The position numbers were made by a program, and so were the translations under genes. Shown here piece after piece: positions 6,117 through 8,224 of a stretch of DNA of 8,224 nucleotides. Every line of letters begins with the position of its first letter. The first letter of the stretch is position 1. The notes under the pieces were generated by a model. The model saw nothing but the letters and a program-made list of their open reading frames with translations, searched no databases and was not told the DNA's origin. The stretch comes from an uncultured Ruminococcus sp. (GTDB taxonomy: Bacteria > Bacillota > Clostridia > Oscillospirales > CAG-272): NCBI GenBank assembly GCA_902765885.1, contig CACXBN010000304.1, positions 1-8,224 of the forward strand, in the 5' to 3' direction.

Positions 6117-7417
6117 TGAAAAAAACACAAGAAAAAAAGCAGAAAAAAGACTCATCGTTCCTCACCAAACCCGGTGTTAGATCCGTCATAGCCGCTCTTA
6201 TATGTATACTCGGCGGCCTTATCGTAGGTTTTATCGTACTTCTCCTGCTTGCGGTATTTTCAAACGATATAAGCTTCGGAGAAGCGTTTACCGGTATCGG
6301 AAAGATTCTCCTAGGTCCGTTTGCAGCCGGAAACAGCAGCAATATATTGTTCCAGATAGGAAACATGCTCTTCCAGTCAACTCCGCTTATAATGACCGGT
6401 CTCTCAGTTGCCCTCGCATTCAAAACGGGATTGTTCAATATAGGCGCCTCAGGTCAGTACCTTATGGGGGCCATGGGTGCTCTTCTCGTATCACTGTCCA
6501 TTCCGACTGATGTAATTCCCTCCTGGATCGTATGGATACTTGCACTTCTGGCAGGAACCGCGCTCGGCATGCTATGGGGTGCGATACCTGGGTTCTTCAA
6601 AGCCAGATTCAATGTAAATGAAGTCATCGTATGTATCATGACCAACTGGATAGCCGCAAATATTGTCTCGTGGGTATTCAAAGATTCCGTACATATCAAT
6701 GTGGAAGAAACAAAAGTAAACTTCATTCACAAAACATCATTCAACGGTGTTGAGACTGCAAAGCTTGGGCTTGACAAGGTCTTCCCCGGATCATATATGG
6801 ACATCAGCATCTTTATAGCAATCATAATAGCCATTCTGCTGTATGTCATGCTCAACAAGACTACATTCGGATACGAACTCAAGGCATGCGGATACAACAA
6901 GAATGCATCCAAATATGCTGGCATGAGCGAAAAGCGCAACATAGTGCTGTCGATGGCAATAGCCGGCGGACTTGCCGCATGCGGCGCAGCTCTCTGGTGC
7001 CTCAACGGTTCTCAGGACTTCAAGTGGAATACATACCTTACCCTTCCCGCTGACGGTTTCAACGGAATTCCCGTTGCGCTCCTTGCAAGCAACCATCCGA
7101 TAGGTGTTGTCTTCTCGGCAGTCTTCCTCAAGTACCTCAGCCAGGGCGGATCTAACCTCGCTGCCCAGACATCTTTCAACGAATATGTTTCCCCGCTCAT
7201 TATTGCGGTGATCATATATTTTGCGGGAGCCTCAAAATTCATCAAGGATCTTCTCGCAAAGAAAGCAAAGGTCAAGGTTGCTGCAAAGGATCCTACAAGA
7301 GAGCACCTGCCTGATAACACAATTTCCACAGAAAGCAGTTCCGGTGCAAAACCATCGGAGGTCACAGATAACCCGGATATTGTTTCAGAATCTCAGGAAG
7401 GAGGTAACAAAGAATGA
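6116..7417 (+). CDS. nupB: Nucleoside ABC importer permease 1 (NupB-like)
   Basis: 433 residues; integral membrane permease of the BPD_transp_2 (LivH/RbsC-type) family, pairing with the next gene product to form the nucleoside channel. The start ATG shares one base with the ATPase stop (TAATG), with AAGGAGGAG about 8-9 bases upstream. A lysine-rich N-terminus (1-18) precedes a long hydrophobic segment at 22-47. Family motifs follow: GLSVALAFKTGLFNIGASGQ (95-114), NVNEVIVCIMTNWIA (166-180), FGYELKACGYNKNASKYAG (251-269, the cytoplasmic loop that contacts the ATPase), GGLAACGAALW (284-294), and GFNGIPVALLA (314-324). I count about eight to nine membrane segments, the last near 357-372. The final 50 or so residues (381-433) form a hydrophilic Ser/Glu/Asn-rich tail, longer than in the homologues I can recall. 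The gene overlaps the next by ATGA. Specificity for nucleosides is inferred from the BMP lipoprotein and operon order. Confidence 0.93.
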   Translation: MKKTQEKKQKKDSSFLTKPGVRSVIAALICILGGLIVGFIVLLLLAVFSNDISFGEAFTGIGKILLGPFAAGNSSNILFQIGNMLFQSTPLIMTGLSVALAFKTGLFNIGASGQYLMGAMGALLVSLSIPTDVIPSWIVWILALLAGTALGMLWGAIPGFFKARFNVNEVIVCIMTNWIAANIVSWVFKDSVHINVEETKVNFIHKTSFNGVETAKLGLDKVFPGSYMDISIFIAIIIAILLYVMLNKTTFGYELKACGYNKNASKYAGMSEKRNIVLSMAIAGGLAACGAALWCLNGSQDFKWNTYLTLPADGFNGIPVALLASNHPIGVVFSAVFLKYLSQGGSNLAAQTSFNEYVSPLIIAVIIYFAGASKFIKDLLAKKAKVKVAAKDPTREHLPDNTISTESSSGAKPSEVTDNPDIVSESQEGGNKE

Positions 7418-8224
7418 TTTTCCTTCTTCAGAAAACTCTTATCTTTACGATTCCTCTTCTTATTGTAGCGCTTGCAGGAATGTACGCAGAACGAAGCGGC
7501 ATCATCAATATAGCTCTTGACGGTATCATGATATTCGGTGCTTTTGCAGGAGCTCTCACTGCCTTCTTCCTCAGAGAGAATCCCTTCTTTGTTGACCACA
7601 ACCAGCTGACATTCATTCTGTCAATGCTTGTTGCTACGATTTCCGGAGCTCTGTTCTCTCTGCTGCTTTGTTTCTCGGCCATTAAACTGAAGGCGGATCA
7701 AACGATAGCAGGAACGGCTCTCAACATGCTGGCACCGGCTATTGCGCTCTTCTTCATAAAAATATACTTTGAAAAAGACATGCTTGAGATGCCGAGCGCG
7801 CCGAACGGAAACGGTGATCCCACAGACTTCGGATATGCCCTGTTAAACAATGACATAGACAATCCGGTCGGCAAGGTTCTGTTTGACAAAGCTTATATTT
7901 CCACATTTATTGCGCTGGCGCTCTTCATCCTTTTGTCTGTGATCATATACAAGACAAAGACCGGTCTGAGACTCCGCTCATGCGGTGAGCATCCGCAGGC
8001 TGCAGCCAGCGTAGGCATAGACGTCAACAAGATGAGATATCTCGGAACGACGATCTCGGGTGCTTTGGCAGGTCTCGGCGGCTACATTTACATTGCGACT
8101 GTAGCTAACGGAACAGCTACGGATGCAGTTGCCGGAATGGGATTCCTTGCGATAGCAATCATGATATTCGGTAACTGGAAACCTCTCGGAATTGCTCTCG
8201 GAGCCCTCCTCTTCGGCTTCCTGA
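7414..8224 (+). CDS. nupC: Nucleoside ABC importer permease 2 (NupC-like), 3' end cut by window edge
   Basis: 270 residues are present with no stop; the family is usually about 305-320 residues, so some 40-50 are lost beyond the right edge. It is the second BPD_transp_2 permease of the importer. Visible motifs: AERSGIINIALDGIM (25-39), ADQTIAGTALNMLA (94-107), GLRLRSCGEHPQAAASVGID (184-203, the cytoplasmic loop that couples to the ATPase), YLGTTISGALAGLGG (209-223) and GMGFLAIAIMIFGNWKPLG (241-259). Membrane segments lie at about 4-24, 33-52, 66-90, 98-117, 162-180, 211-230 and 240-268. Residues 121-160 are a polar outside loop with PNGNGDPTD. The start is ATG at 7414, overlapping the previous stop as ATGA, with GGAGG 9 bases upstream inside the permease 1 gene, so translation is coupled and should give the two permeases in similar amounts. 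Confidence 0.93.
   Translation, partial: MIFLLQKTLIFTIPLLIVALAGMYAERSGIINIALDGIMIFGAFAGALTAFFLRENPFFVDHNQLTFILSMLVATISGALFSLLLCFSAIKLKADQTIAGTALNMLAPAIALFFIKIYFEKDMLEMPSAPNGNGDPTDFGYALLNNDIDNPVGKVLFDKAYISTFIALALFILLSVIIYKTKTGLRLRSCGEHPQAAASVGIDVNKMRYLGTTISGALAGLGGYIYIATVANGTATDAVAGMGFLAIAIMIFGNWKPLGIALGALLFGFL

Noticed and set aside
1..8224. CRISPR arrays, insertion sequences, tRNA or rRNA genes, phage genes
   Set aside because: I saw no spaced direct repeats, transposase motifs, terminal inverted repeats, tRNA-like cloverleafs or rRNA sequence anywhere in the window.

Overview
The window looks like chromosomal DNA of a low-to-mid GC Gram-positive bacterium, most likely a member of the Clostridia. 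The signs are strong AGGAGG-type ribosome binding sites, ATGA and TAATG gene overlaps, Firmicutes-like extended -10 promoters, a BMP-family lipoprotein with a Gram-positive-style signal peptide, and a gene resembling the clostridial DUF6323 family. I cannot resolve the genus. Nothing points to phage, plasmid, insertion sequence or CRISPR; this is mostly housekeeping sequence.

Left part (minus strand, 1-1205): trmB, encoding tRNA (guanine-N7-)-methyltransferase, is followed through a 4-base ATGA overlap by a DUF6323-like gene that runs off the left edge. trmB is read from an extended -10 promoter in the 137-base divergent gap (1206-1342).

Middle (plus strand, 1343-3163): a two-gene module, again joined by an ATGA overlap. 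The first gene has a HAAS/DUF1700-like N-terminal helical domain, an acidic linker and a multi-pass membrane domain, and starts with TTG. The second is a membrane-anchored beta-rich protein of DUF4097-like character. A clear intrinsic terminator at 3125-3163 closes the unit. No PadR-type regulator, the usual companion of such pairs, is visible.

Right part (plus strand, 3164-8224): a nucleoside ABC importer operon of the BmpA/PnrA-NupABC type, in the order substrate-binding lipoprotein, double-domain ATPase, permease 1, permease 2 (cut by the right edge). A good promoter (TTGATT, 17 bases, TATATT with extended -10) precedes the lipoprotein gene. A perfect 9-bp hairpin followed by five T lies between the lipoprotein and ATPase genes; it probably lets the binding protein be made in excess of the membrane complex. 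ATPase and permeases are translationally linked by 1-base and 4-base overlaps. The lipoprotein would capture nucleosides outside the cell, the two permeases form the channel, and the ATPase drives import for salvage.

I found no convincing new biological system. The points most worth a second look are the insertion of roughly 30 residues in TrmB, the regulator-less HAAS/DUF4097 pair, the inverted repeats upstream of the importer promoter, and the coupling of a DUF6323-like gene to trmB.
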